Assembly (NCBI GenBank): GCA_029891385.1
Contig: CM057235.1
Span: forward strand, 9,233,001 to 9,297,000
Source of the DNA: Erythroxylum novogranatense
Lineage: Eukaryota; Streptophyta; Magnoliopsida; Malpighiales; Erythroxylaceae
DNA: 64,000 nt
Direction of reading: 5' to 3'
Made by a program: the position numbers and the translations under genes. The notes beneath the pieces are model-generated. The model did not search any database. It saw only the letters and a list, made by a program, of their open reading frames with translations, and was not told where the DNA came from. The number at the start of each line of letters is the position of its first letter. Position 1 is the first letter of the stretch. Shown here one piece after another: positions 10,598 through 21,590 of this stretch.

Positions 10598-11052
10598 ATG
10601 GGAACCTCAATGATAAGGCATAAAATAACATCCCAAGATTATAACCAACCCTCACATATATATACCCCCACACTTAGAATTTTGTATATCCACAAACTCA
10701 ACAATCACAAATGTTCCACTAGCTTTATGACTTGGGTAGGACATTTGGTTAAGTTTAAAAGCATAAAATGTAGTTTATGTAAAAAGAAAGATATAAAGCT
10801 CAAAGGGGTTTATCAAGGGAGAAATCATGTCAATAGGGTAGTCATTTGACCAATGTAGCTTATGAAAAACAAAGAATGCCTAATCATATCCATGTTAATA
10901 CATGTAATAGAAATGTGGTCTTGAATAGAAATTCAACGCAAAATCAAGACGTACATGTCATGAAGGTAACACATTATCAAAAGGCCATGGGACTGATATG
11001 GATGTGTCAGTCAAATAAGGCTCAAAATCTCACCGGCTTTGTCTACCATTAG
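10598..11052 (+). other. Conserved antisense open frames (unknown)
   Basis: Two abutting plus-strand frames (10598-10849 and 10846-11052), antisense to the element and located between the gag remnant and the 3' LTR. The second one contains NVAYEKQRMPNHIHVN, KVTHYQKAM and LIWMCQSNKA. The same words recur in element 2 at 48948-49202, where the pieces are in one frame. Extra open frames, sometimes antisense, are known between pol and the 3' LTR in Tat-clade gypsy elements. I do not recognise a domain. With two decayed copies one cannot tell whether the conservation is protein-level or just shared descent. Confidence 0.3.
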
Positions 11053-11455
11053 TCACTACTCTTCAAAAGATAATGCACATTAATAAACCATAAGAGCAAA
11101 AGTACATGCTAGAGTTGCTATGAATGTTACTAATCAATTCACACTTTAATTATGACTAAATAATCTTAAAAGCAATAGAAAACAAGAAAATTTTTGAATT
11201 TTATTCGTTTAATTTTGAAAAACGCCTAAGAGGTCACGTAAGCTGCGATTAAGCTCAAAAGAATGCATTTAAGCTAATTTACCCCACCCCCACACTTAAA
11301 ATTTGCATTGTCCTCAATGTAAAATTAAATGCCAAAAATGGAGTAGTTAACAAAAATAACAAAAGCAAAAATGTAAAAGATAGAGATTAACTCCCCTTGG
11401 GTTGCCTCTCAAGCAGCGCCTTTGTTTAGGGTCGTTGGCTCGACTCCTTTTCTCC

Positions 11456-11758
11456 TCACGTGACAAAGTTGTGATCTTCGGGAATTACATGTGGCTCTTC
11501 CACGTGAGGTAGTTCCAGATAGGGCCTTAGTCGATCATCATCCTCCTTCAGTATCTTCCCTATCCTCAGCTTCTCAATTTTGACTGAGTCCATACAATCT
11601 GGAAATATTTCGAACGTCTCTTCACCTTTTTCTTCATCATTCAATTCCTCCAATCTGTAATGTAAAGGTAAAGAGTTAGTTTCAAAAATAATTATGGACT
11701 CAGTACTTACCTTCGAGCTAAAAGATATGTCCTTTGTGGCTTCGAGCTCTTTCTCCAC
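11456..11758 (-). pseudogene. Gag/pol-derived acidic remnant, element 1
   Basis: 100 codons, rich in Glu and Asp (EELNDEEKGEETFEIFPD). Element 2 carries a close homologue at 52331-52558. It resembles spacer segments of Athila/Tat-clade gypsy polyproteins more than any catalytic domain. There is no protease DTG, zinc knuckle or RT motif. Function unknown; probably a remnant of the linker downstream of gag. Confidence 0.4.
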
Positions 11759-11917
11759 TTCTTCGACACAAACAATTCATTGAGGGTTGACCTCAAAATT
11801 CTCAAGCTCCTCATCACTTTGCAAATTTTCCCGATAGACTTCAATTGAATACGCCTCGGGTTGATACGACTGTGCCTCTTCTCATTGCGATTCTAGGTGA
11901 TCAAGGCTTATTGCCAT

Positions 11918-12247
11918 CTAACCCATTAGGTTTGCCATCCTCTGTTGGCTTGCCGTCATTTCCTGTTGGCTTGCTGTCATTTCCTGTTGGCTTGCTTTCA
12001 TTTCCTGAAAATCCTGGTGCAATTGCAAGTTGGAAGCAATAAGTTTGGTAAGAATTTCTTCTAAAGATGCACCTGAACCAAATTGGCTCTCCGGATCTTG
12101 GGACCAAGTGTTTTCTGAAAATTGCCCTCCATTCTTCTGGAAGTTTAAAGTATTATCCTGCAATGGCAACATCAACTCTTCCAGAGATGGACCGAAGTTG
12201 TGATAGTAAGCTTCTGGTCTGTACGAGATTTGTTGTGTGTCCTGCAA
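11918..12247 (-). pseudogene. Gag-like remnant with heptad repeats, element 1
   Basis: 110 codons. GPSLEELMLPLQ and GASLEEILTKLIASNLQLHQ resemble the short helical segment found near the end of gypsy gag proteins. A Gln-rich repeat follows (SQQEMTASQQEMTASQQRM), made by tandem copies of a 21-bp unit at about 11935-11997. Its position next to the PBS fits gag. Element 2 has a homologue at 52882-53073. The capsid and zinc-knuckle parts are missing. Confidence 0.5.
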
Positions 12248-12497
12248 ACTATCATGGAAGTAATTATGTTGATTATCCCATCAATAACAAAAGTTAGGTT
12301 GATCAGTCCAAACATTGTTATAGGAGTGAGAATATGAATTATAAAAGAAATTACTTCCGTCCATAATTTTTTTTTTGTTTTTTTTTCAAACACAAAATAA
12401 GAAAATGAAAAGATCACCAAATAACAGAAAAAAAAAATCACGAACAAATATATACAAAACACCAATTAAATCACAAACAAAAACTAAAACACCACAC

Positions 12498-12515
12498 CCC
12501 TCGGCAACGGCGCCA
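12498..12515 (-). other. Primer-binding site, tRNA-Asp type
   Basis: The minus strand reads TGGCGCCGTTGCCGAGGG, complementary to the 3' end of plant tRNA-Asp with one mismatch. It lies 5 bases from the end of the 5' LTR (12521). This fixes element orientation. Use of tRNA-Asp is common in the Athila/Tat clade of gypsy elements. Confidence 0.85.
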
Positions 12516-12520
12516 AAATT

Positions 12521-13966
12521 TGACAGCGCGTGTCGAGTGCACTGCAAAAATTTACTTGACTCTGCACACTAAAATTTGTAGTTGTGGTAAGTCGGGATCG
12601 AATCCACAGGGAATGTTCGGTTAATTTTCGTACTGACAATAATTGATGCAAGAAAAGTATATGGGGGGTTTTTGGTTTTTGAACAATTTAGAAAATTAAA
12701 GTAAAATTAAACTATCGAAAACAAATTAAAACGAACAATAAAAAATGAGAAAAGTGTCGAGTATAGGTAAGGGCCGGTTCTAGGATCAATCTCGGCCTAA
12801 GCACAGTCAAGCATATTTCTTCATTCTAAAGCCTTTACAATTCTTTTCGGACTATTGATCTGAGACTAATATAATACTCTACCAATCTCGGTTTTCCCTT
12901 AAATTGAATTTAATCAAGATACGATCATTAATTAAACCTAACCACAGAACAATCTAGGATACGATCTCTAGATTCAATTTGGCTGTCGCATTACGAATTG
13001 GAAAACGATCAATAAAGGCAGTAACCTCACAAGCTCAAGTTATCTAACCTAAGTCATTTTGTTCTTAACGATTAACGATCGTTAGATGCTACTCACAAAT
13101 ATTAAAAGTAACGATTACGTATTACAATTAATATTTTAGCAATAGGTTCGAAATAAAACGATCAAAATATGATATTAAGATCATTAATTTCAAAACCATC
13201 CAAATCAACACCAATAACACAACAATCCAAAAATAAATCACAACTTTAAAATGACAAAAATAACTTAACCGTGACTTGGCGTCGATATCCCCTTTGAACC
13301 GGTGTCGAAAACTAGCCTTTCATTTTCATTTTTATGCTCCAAAAATGAGTCATGCTGCTGTCCACAATGAGACAAAAAATGCAAGAGATGTCTAGTTTTG
13401 GTGGTTAGCTGTCCAACTTTTCTTCTTGAAAGCTGTCTTTGTCTGTTTTCTCATTTGTAGTATTAGCCTCCTTAATCTGTGTCAAGTTGCTTCTCTCCAC
13501 GCTTTGTTCCTGTAGCTGTTTAGAAGACAAATAATAACTCTCCCTTTTTGTTTTCTGCACTGCATTATTCTCTCCATTCTTCGTTCTTGTAGCTGACAAG
13601 ACAAATAAAAATGCCAGTTCTTAAAACCCTTCCATTCTCCTCTTTTTGTCTGCGTGTATGTGTTTTATAGCGTTGTTACGCAGCGTTACACACTACGTTG
13701 CACGCAATAAGCTGTGAAACTCTTCATTGCTTGCGTGAAACGCAGCAATGCAATGACCAAAATCATTTTTTTTTCAATTAACTTGGTAAACCATTATACT
13801 CCAATTTTGTTTTAGAAAATTTTGTCTTTTTTATCTCCAAAATATATCAACAAATCCAACCTAGCAGTCAACATAAATTGAACACAAATTGAGCATTTTA
13901 TCATAAAAATAGGATTGAAATCACATGTAAATGCATAAGAAAATATAAGATACTCCAATCCTATCA
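12521..13966 (-). repeat. 5' LTR of non-autonomous gypsy element 1
   Basis: 1446 bp, paired with 8322-9737. The CG-rich block (13651-13756) contains GCGTTGTTACGCAGCGTTAC and CGTGAAACGCAGC and is longer than in the 3' LTR, while flanks are nearly identical. Target duplicate ATAAC follows at 13967-13971. Confidence 0.9.
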
Positions 13967-13971
13967 ATAAC

Positions 13972-14385
13972 TTTTAAATAACAACGTTGCATAGTACAAT
14001 AATGGAAAGTAAAGTAAGAAAGTGCATAGTAAAAGTAAAATTTTTTGGAAAGCACTAGGTCCCAATAATAATACTGCTAAAAGATAAGATAAAATCTCTA
14101 AACATGATGGTGCAAATAAGGATCAAGGTCCATTGTCATCATTAAACACAGACATATCATCATCTAAATTTTCCATTTCTTTAATGAAATAGGTTATTTC
14201 TGCATCATTCCAAATTAGAGGCCATGTTTCTTAACTTATTGGAAAAAGACTAGAAGTATGGGCTCTTCTTTGGTCTTTTGGGTAGTGAAGCTTTGTCCAA
14301 CTTCAAAAGTCTTCTTAGACTCAATACTAGGTGGACATGGTAGCTTTCCCGCCATGAAGCTAAAACCCACGTGATTTACTTTTTA
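13972..14385 (-). pseudogene. Probable pararetrovirus polyprotein C-terminal remnant
   Basis: On the minus strand, frames that shift between phases read LPCPPSIESKKTFEVGQSF, KTKEEPILLVFFQ, then PLIWNDAEITYFIKEMENL and an acidic end. This style and its position downstream of the RNase H remnant (once 14386-17439 is removed) fit the C-terminus of the endogenous pararetrovirus. It carries stops and frameshifts. The next stretch, 13972-14090, is AT-rich and non-coding and probably belongs to the intergenic region. Without a database search the assignment is tentative. Confidence 0.35.
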
Positions 14386-17300
14386 CACTTACAATCATTG
14401 ACCATAATATTAAATTTTAGTTTTAACAATATGATGTAATATTCGTTTAGATTTTTTTACTATATTGTAATTATTTTTTAATTATATTGTGATAAATATA
14501 ATTATATATGGTAATTAATATAATGTTATATGAATGTATAGATAATATTTGTAAATAGTATAATGATTTATGAATGCATTAGATAATATATAAATTTTCT
14601 CATATCTTACTTATGTATTATATTAATCTATTTAATCATAATTCTATATTTATTATATATATACCAAATTTATATATTTTATATAATTTTGTCGCTAAAG
14701 GTCAAGGTAAATGGTAATGAGCCACCATTAGGCAATGATTATCTGAATCGTCACCTAATGGTATATTTCTTCTGAATTAATAAAAAAAACGATGTCATTT
14801 TGCTTAACAAGAAACGATGTCATTTTCTACTAGGTTATTAACATAAAAATGAAGCTCTCTTGATTTTTGTGTTAGCATCGTGTTTTTGAAGAAGTGTCAT
14901 CTTCTCTATGGTCTTTATCTTTTGCAATTGTCACCATAAAAAGCGTCTTGTCTTGTGTTAGTACTGTTCTTCTTTTTTTATTTTCAAGATATGCTCTATT
15001 TTTTTACTACATTTCAATTTTTATGTGGATTTTGTGTTCTTTTTATGTTGTATAGATTTTTGTTTGTGTTTGTGTTTGTGTTTGGAAAATGGTCAATTGT
15101 GTTTTTATGTTGGTTGTATATGGGTTGACATTTTTTTCCCACATTTAATGCTTCTTTGAGGAAAGCCTGCTAACTATTTGATGATTTAACTTCTGAAATG
15201 GATGCTACATACTTCATTCTATTTTCAACATTTAGTCAGTTCTCTTCTCCTATCTTCCTCCTCTCTATCTCTCTCTCTTAACTTTCTCTAGGTTTTCTTC
15301 TTCTTCTCTTATCTTTTCCACAAGTTTGCTATTATGTATGTAACTTAAGCTTTTGTATTACATGTTCAACCTATCAAAGCTTTTCCTGAGTATTCGTTGA
15401 TCGGATTAAATGTATCTTCAAGAAGAGAATCAGTTTAAATCTAGCATTGGACTTGATTAATAAATAAGAAGTTACAAAGGTGAAGGTTTGTTTTAACGTC
15501 GACAAAAAGGAATGAGGTTTGTTTTAACGTCAATAAAAAGGAATGATCTTTTTTATTTGTTGTTAGGATTTGTATGGTAAAGTTCCATTCAATTTTGGAT
15601 TAGTTCATTCTCCCCTGCAAATTTATGGGATTTGATCACCAAAAAATTTAATTAAAAATATTGAATTTTATGCTAAAATGACATTTCATAAAAAAACTCT
15701 TAACATTAATTCATCACGGAATGTTGGCGTGGCAACTAGTTTCTGATGGTAGAAGTGAGCTCCGTTGAGAGGAATGTAGCAAAATTCTCCTTTATAAAGA
15801 ACAAATCGATAAACAACTAACCTCCTTATCGAAGTCTAATCACTGTTTGCCTTCAATGGTCGATCTTCTTCTTCAAGTTTCTTAGTATCATTTGAATTAC
15901 CTCTCTTCCTTAATTATCTATATCTAATTTTCTGTTAGGAAGCTATCAAATGAACGTTTGATTGTATATATGATGTTTTGTGTAAGGCGTCCTTAAATAT
16001 TCAGAAGAACATACGTGAAAATGAAGGCATTGGCAATGTCCCAATGGTTGGTATAGGATAAGGAAATCAGTTGTTTTGGAACATTTGTTGATTTCAATTA
16101 CTATGTCTATTCAATCAGGTATGTATGAGCTCGAATTTGGGTTTGTTATACCGTTTGACTTAATTAGCTATTTAACTTCTATACTAAGTGTTTCTTAAAT
16201 GAAACACATCATACAGGTAGTTCATCTAATTCAATGATCCATACTGCATCTGAGGATTCATTTACTGTATCTTCTGCTAGTTTATTTAAACCCAATAATT
16301 TGTTAGAAGAGGGTATTAATAACCAAACATCTAAGAGAAGACCTTTGATTATTTCAATTGATGCCTTCGAACGTGTAAGGACCCTTCTTGGAAATCTAGA
16401 CAGAGGGAACTACTTTACCTCTCCTACCGAGTCTCTTGTCGCTTAGAATTAAAAAAATAATTATTTTTTCCTTTTCGACGGAATAAGAACAAAACTTTAT
16501 TTATTTAAAATGTACGTATAAGAACTGTTAAACATCTAATTAAAATCTTGTACTACTTACCATATATCATTATAGTATGTTGCTTACCACATTTCAATAT
16601 TTATATGTATTATTATTTTTGTTAATAACTATTAATGATTAAGAATAGTAGTTAATTTAAATTTATTATATTTTGATCTTATTAATATTAAATTTTTAGG
16701 TGTGTTTATCTTTTATATCCAAATAATACTTATTTTTCAAAATTTAAGTTACCTATTATTTGTTTTTCAACAATATCTTTAAAACTTTAAAACATTTTAC
16801 AATTTTAGATGCTCCATTATATTTTCTTGAAATATTTTATCATTGGAGTTGTAGTATTATGTGCAATAAGCATCATTAAATAATCATTTGTCTATAAATT
16901 TACATATTTAAACAAATTGAAATGGTTTTGAATGCATTAGCTATTTAAACAAATTTATAAAGAAGGAAAATGAAGAAAATAAGAAAAATCATATAAATGT
17001 CAATTATAATTAACCTTAGGATTATTAAGCACACTTACCATTAAAAAACTATGCTTTTAACATTACTATTTTTAAGAATACAATCACAAAAAAATTCATC
17101 AAAATTTTCCTAAGAAATACATAAGATATAAAATCTTTAATATCAACTTTTGGTTACTTTTTTTAAATTTCGTTACCAAAAGTTGAACTTTTTGTGACAA
17201 CTATGGGGATCATCGCCAAAGGCTCAATATTTTGCGAAAAAATTTCTAAAGTTACATAATTGATGATGATTCACATAAATCATTGCTAAATACCTAAATT

Positions 17301-17439
17301 TTGTGACAATAATGAAAAATGTGGCAAAAATCTCTACTTTTGATGATGAATTTTGGAATTGTCACCAAAAGATAACTTTTATCTATGATTTTCAAACCAT
17401 CGTAAAAAAAAGTGGCCAAAAGTCAATTTTGTTGTAGCG
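14386..17439. mobile_element. CACTA-like non-autonomous DNA transposon (tentative)
   Basis: The right end reads, in complement, CGCTACAACAAAATTGACTT, one base from the CACTACAA start of many plant CACTA elements. The adjoining 300 bp hold repeated, inverted TTTTGGTGAC/GTCACCAAAA-like words (17140-17439), as in CACTA sub-terminal repeats. A candidate left end is CACTTACAATCATTGACC at 14386, with a GTCGCTAAAGGTC word at 14692. The flanking trinucleotides (TTA, AAT) do not match. The interior is AT-rich. It has one open frame at 16234-16446 (70 codons, unrecognised, preceded by an ACAG) and no transposase motif. The TIR call is stronger on the right than on the left. Confidence 0.4.
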
Positions 17440-18052
17440 AATGATGATTAAAGTAATCCAAATACTAATAAAGATCACGCATTATATCTTTTTAGTTTTT
17501 GGCCAGACAATGGAGGTCCTCCAGATCTAAAAATGATTAATGATGTAAATATAACGATTTTCAGTTATGCTATAAAGATAGTAGAATAAGCTTTTTGTTC
17601 ATCTAGGGGGAATACTTTATAATTGGTATCTGTTGAGTATCTAACCTAATTAGGTACGCCGTTTGGGTAATGGCTAGATCAACTCTAACAATGTCCACAA
17701 CAAAGAACTAACATTAGAAAGATTAGCTAAATGTTGGTAAACATGTAAAGGAGATAAAGCAATAGGACATGTATAGAGGGTAGATAAAGCCCAAAGATGT
17801 CATATATTAGGTTTAGAAAGGGAGTCATTTATATGGTGCAAAGTCTGATATGGTGTTAAGATGTCGAAGTGATGTGGGTAAGGAGAAATGTTCAAGGTGA
17901 TAGGAGCAAGATGAAGCTAACAAAAAAGGCTTGGACAACAATTTCATTAAGAGTTTGAGGAGGGTTTCGGTTAGTAGAGGAAAAGTTATCTTAATTATGT
18001 CATAAAGAGGGAAAACCATAATTAGGAGAATGACGAGGGGAATTGGTTTCAT
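17440..18052 (-). pseudogene. Pararetrovirus C-terminal extension after RNase H
   Basis: The open part, 18052-17825 (75 codons), is hydrophobic and follows RNase H. It contains NPMV-like IMVFPLYDII and KPFLLASSCSYHLEHF. Downstream the homologous style continues in broken frames to FRSGGPPLSGQKLKRYNA near 17480-17535, then stops at the CACTA-like end. Function in the virus is unknown; such extensions are seen in some caulimovirid polyproteins. Confidence 0.45.
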
Positions 18053-18088
18053 CGAGTTATGAGTGAGAAGTCGAATAGGCTTTTTATG

Positions 18089-18403
18089 TCAAGAAAGAAA
18101 ATTAACAAATATGTTGTGATGACCATTGATATGGAAGATTATGAATTTATAGAGAGAAAACCAATCTTTCCAACGAACTGAATGGTTTTTAAGCAATATT
18201 TTCTTGTTAGGCTTAAGAATCTTTGGAAAGGACTCATTATCCATTTCCACCACAAAATGATATGATATGAGGTCGAAATGAAAATTTTCAATGTCCTTTT
18301 TCACCGCTAAAATCTTGTTGTAGATGGTATGGTATTTTGATTCCTTGAACTGGACACTAGCATGGCCCCAATAATGTTGTTTAATTTCCATCAATCTCTT
18401 CAA
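18089..18403 (-). pseudogene. Pararetrovirus RNase H domain
   Basis: 104 codons ending the RT-RNase H module. Visible family words are YHTIYNKILAVKKDIENF, FHFDLISYHFVVEMDNESF, and the C-terminal SVRWKDWFSLYKFIIFHI followed by a degenerate 'HNIFVNFLS', the place of the usual N-x-L-A-D-F-L ending. The W-x-x-W-F-S-x-Y spacing is typical of caulimovirid RNase H and distinguishes it from the gypsy RNase H at 3463-4365. The enzyme degrades RNA in RNA:DNA hybrids. Confidence 0.7.
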
Positions 18404-18542
18404 TCAAGTTGGCACCCTAATACTGGTCATTAGCATTTTTCTAAACGATGCGTTGTCTTTTTTCATGAATCTTTAAAGGGCATGGATGTTAACTCACTTG
18501 CTTTAAGTACTTAACAACTTTATTTTTCCCTTGACTCTATGG

Positions 18543-18734
18543 CTATGGATTCTTTCTTAACAATCTTGATAAGGAATTGGTATAGTTAGCCACGTGTGGA
18601 ATAAAAATCCCTAATGTAATTAACCATTCCAAGAAATAGTTGAATTTTCTTTCTGTAAGTTTTTCATTAGGAAAATGTACTAACTCACTAACTAGTCCGA
18701 GATGATAAAATCCATCATGAAAGTTCGTTGCCAA
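18543..18734 (-). pseudogene. Pararetrovirus RT thumb/connection
   Basis: 63 codons ending in FLEWLITLGIFIPHVANYTN then LSRLLRKNP. This matches the F-L-G-x-x-N-Y-x-R-x-F-I-P-H region that joins RT to RNase H in caulimovirids. Between it and RNase H (18404-18542) the frame is broken. Upstream it joins the RT palm at about 18735. Confidence 0.65.
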
Positions 18735-19233
18735 AAATTATATTTAGGTTATTCCAATACTTTCTAAGATGAGAACATGATTCCATATTGTTTTATGAGA
18801 TACAGAAAAGATTGGATTAGTACCTTATGATCATCATAGATCTTAGAATATAATAAAATGTCATCAACATAAATTAAGGCACTAGCAAGAATGGGTCCAT
18901 AGATTTTTGTCATAACTTTTGAAAAAGTGATGGATCGATTTTAAGTCCAAATGGCATGATAGTCCATTGATATTGAGCATTAGCGATGCAAAAAGTTATC
19001 TTGTACCTTTCTTGTGGGTCAACTTATCATCTTGGATAAATGCATTGAGAGGTTTGTAGTCAATAACCAATCGTTTTTTCCTCTTCTTTTTTCAACTCTT
19101 TTGTTTACATCGAAAGCTTAATGAGCCCAATCTAGTTTTGTGGGCTTAATTAATCCTTGTTGAAGTAAGATAGTACACTCCTCTTATGCTAACTTCAAAT
19201 GATCAGGATTCATTCCAGGATGAGCTTCTTTGG
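18735..19233 (-). pseudogene. Pararetrovirus RT palm (frameshifted, YVDD present)
   Basis: Minus-strand frames show QYQWTIMPFGLK at about 18940-18980, then after a frameshift ALIYVDDILLYSK. The catalytic YVDD codons are at 18860-18871. The palm lies in the correct order between an upstream region at 19234-19512 and the thumb at 18543-18734. A single-base frame change separates the two motif groups, so the enzyme is not expressible. RT would copy the pregenomic RNA. Confidence 0.7.
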
Positions 19234-19512
19234 TTAGATTGATATATTCATTCTTTTTGAAAAATAAATGAATGAACAATTGTGGTTTCTTCTCAAGAGG
19301 AATGGGGTGTGTGAATTGTGTATAGTTCTCAAGACAATGCTAAAAAAACTGATCTCCCCAAAATTTGCATCTTCACTGGATTGTTCTTCAATAATGTCCT
19401 CAGTATTGTTAGTTTCATTAATAGATATGATAGCCTCAATGAAATCCAATAGTTTCAAATATTTTTTGTGTCTCATTAAGTTATTGTCAAGAAAAATGTC
19501 CTGGCTTGTCAT
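19234..19512 (-). pseudogene. Pararetrovirus protease/RT junction (unrecognised)
   Basis: 92 codons directly upstream of the RT palm with an acidic segment (NETNNTEDIIEEQSSEDANF) and SHTPFLLRRN. By position it falls between the protease and RT fingers. I see no D-T-G or D-S-G protease signature. It is probably an eroded linker. Confidence 0.35.
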
Positions 19513-21200
19513 AAATCAAGCATTGATCTGTTTTTCTAAAATGAGGGATTCTCTTTTTAAAAAATCAAACGGATCTACTTAGTTTACTTCTTCTGAATGA
19601 CTTTTGATAGCCTTCATTAGAGATTAGAGATTTATGAGATTGTTTATAGAGAACTTCTTCTGATGGCTGGTAGAATGCTCACATTCTTTTTTCTCCTTAC
19701 ACTTGATCTTAAGATAAGGTTTCTATCAAGCCTTTTTTAAAAGAGGACTTTAATCATGTTCTTGAAAAATGCTTACTGATTATAGAGTTTATTAAGGGAT
19801 GCTAATGCAAGTTGATAAATATCACCAAAAGATATTTATCTCATATCTCTGTATAAAGTTGCAATGGTCTTTGAAAGTTCTGGCTAAATTTTATTTAGAA
19901 GAGATGCTATGAATATATAATAGAGATTGACATCATTAAAACCATTAAGCAAATAGTATCTTTCTATCATACATTGAAAATTCTTATGAAGATCTCATCT
20001 ATCTAGAGAGCAACACTTCATTTCAAAATATTTTTTTTGAGTTTGTTGTCAAGGATCTAAAAATCACCAATGAATTCTTTATGGATAACTCCAAGAGGAA
20101 TAACAATAAATGTTACTTGAATATATTGGAGTCTCCAATAGTCATCTAAACTTTTCCATCATTATATTAAAGTACTAATGAAATGAGAAATAAACTCAAA
20201 TATGATATCTCTTAAAGGAGTATCTAGCTGAGTCATCTATTAATCAATCCAAGCACCAAATTCATGTAGACAATCTTTTCATTTTTAGATTGAAGATTAG
20301 CAAAAGTAAACTAGGGTCCTAAAGTAGGTTTAGTTGGAGGTATTTGTATTGGTGGTGGTGAAGGTCTGACTGGTTCAATTCTTTTGGATTTAGCTTCACT
20401 TATATTAGGTTCAACCTCAGTTATTTGAGAAGTATCTGGCATAGCCATAATTATCTGGGATATCCTTCAAATACAAATGATTAACTTTCAAATTCATTTG
20501 GGATAGACACTGGTTCTAGAGTTTTAATAAATTCTCATTGAAGAGATTTATATTTTATAGTGGATGGAACATGTTGAGTTTTTGGTGGTAAAGAAGGTGG
20601 AGTTTTGATTCGTAAGGTTTTGTCCATGGATCAATAGGCTTGGTGTATGAAGGTGATGGATCAATTTTCTTTTCAACCTTGGGCTTTTTATGTTTTGTGG
20701 ATTTTGGTTTGCCAGTAGGATGGACATGTTGCCTGATTAAAGGATAATTCATTTTAAATACCTTTTCATAATCAACTATTTCGGGATAATTTGGACATGA
20801 ATAAATAAGTTAGATAACTAGAAATGTTATAGGATAAACTCCATAAATAGTCATTTTTTTAACTATCCGTATGTCTATCTCCATTCTTTAAAGTCCTTCT
20901 TGACTTATATAAGTTTTTTTTCTCTTAGGTGGTGAATCCAGGTACAAAATATTGAGTATCAATATCTCTTTTTTTCCTTATAACGTTGAATCATCATGCA
21001 TGGGATAGGTGCTAGAGTAGCAATAAGAATAGAAGGAATAATGGACTCAAGTTTATTGGAGATTGGATCTTGAAGGAACAAATGTTCCTTTCCAATATTT
21101 TTTAGTAGCTCATAAAGATTCTCAGTTTAGGTTGTGAGCTTTTATGCCCAACCTATAATCGAGAACCTGGACCATGATCATCATGCTTAAGATGAAATTG
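19513..21200 (-). pseudogene. Pararetrovirus coat/linker zone (eroded)
   Basis: No long open frame. The longest pieces are 20752-20555 (65 codons, basic and Pro-rich: KPKSTKHKKPKVEKKIDPS) and a broken basic stretch near 19690-19730 containing KIKCKEKKECEHS. In genome order this should be coat protein and zinc finger. The Lys-rich, Pro-rich composition agrees, but no C-x-C-x4-H-x4-C knuckle is intact. Confidence 0.35.
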
Positions 21201-21590
21201 TTGTGAAGGCTGACAATGATGAATTTCTCTATAACATTGCTATCTTTGTTTCTGTTGAAGTTTTCATGCCTTTTGTGAATATAGGCTTCCTTTTTGCTAC
21301 CTATTTCTTCAGTTTAAGGTAGGACATATCTCACAATTTGGATTAAAAAATGGATAGGTGAATGTCCATATAAAGTGTCCTCGATGATGGCTAATGTATA
21401 TAGGTTGACCACCATATTTTACATAATGGATTGGAGTTCCACTTTTCCTTTCTTTATGTGATAAAACTACTTCCAACATTAAAATAAGTCCAAATGTACC
21501 AAATGATCTAGGCTAGTCTTCATTTAGCTTAGTATAGATAGATTTAACAAATCCATCTCTTAATCTCCTGACATTTGGTAGAGTAGTTAT
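21201..21590 (-). pseudogene. Pararetrovirus movement protein, downstream half
   Basis: Broken frames contain NVRRLRDGFVKSIYTKLNED (21516-21575) and, in another frame, GGQPIYISHHRGHFIW (about 21350-21410). This continues the movement protein begun at 31266-32100 across the copia B insertion; removing the element and one TSD joins the two parts. The protein would help virus pass plasmodesmata. Confidence 0.5.
21586..21590. repeat. Target-site duplicate GTTAT (left) of copia element B
   Basis: GTTAT here and at 31261-31265 flank the element exactly. Confidence 0.95.

Larger units (their letters stand above)
9738..12497 (-). mobile_element. Interior of non-autonomous gypsy element 1
   Basis: Contains, from the 5' LTR end (right) to the 3' LTR end (left): two gag-like remnants (12247-11918, 11758-11456), a T-rich tract on the plus strand at 10450-10570 and a region that carries antisense open frames (10598-11052). 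No pol motifs are visible. The interior of element 2 (47979-53334) aligns with it throughout, including the non-coding parts, so both come from one non-autonomous family. Confidence 0.75.
8322..13966 (-). mobile_element. Complete non-autonomous gypsy element 1 (TSD ATAAC)
   Basis: 5645 bp, minus strand. LTRs at 12521-13966 (5') and 8322-9737 (3') begin TGATAGGA and end TGTCA in element orientation. The host duplicates are 8317-8321 and 13967-13971, both ATAAC. The primer-binding site matches the 3' end of tRNA-Asp. The 2.8 kb interior has only a short gag-like remnant and no protease, RT or integrase, so the element must have been moved by enzymes of a relative. LTR pairs are nearly identical except for one CG-rich block. 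It landed in the pararetrovirus intergenic region. Confidence 0.9.
17440..21590 (-). mobile_element. Endogenous pararetrovirus (Caulimoviridae-like), main part
   Basis: Minus-strand relic of an integrated plant pararetrovirus. In order from 21590 down it carries the end of the movement protein region, an unrecognised coat/linker zone, RT (palm and thumb), RNase H, and a C-terminal extension. It continues on the other side of copia element B at 31266. The order movement protein, coat, protease, RT, RNase H is that of caulimovirids, and no integrase is present, unlike in gypsy elements. It is full of stops and frameshifts and cannot make virus. It resembles the florendovirus/petuvirus group more than badnaviruses, but that is an impression from motifs only. 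Confidence 0.7.

Noticed and set aside
16234..16446. 70-codon frame (MIHTASEDSF start) as a host gene exon
   Set aside because: It has a plausible acceptor-like ACAG upstream and non-repetitive composition, but there is no recognised domain, no partner exon and it lies inside the CACTA-like segment. Kept only as a note there.
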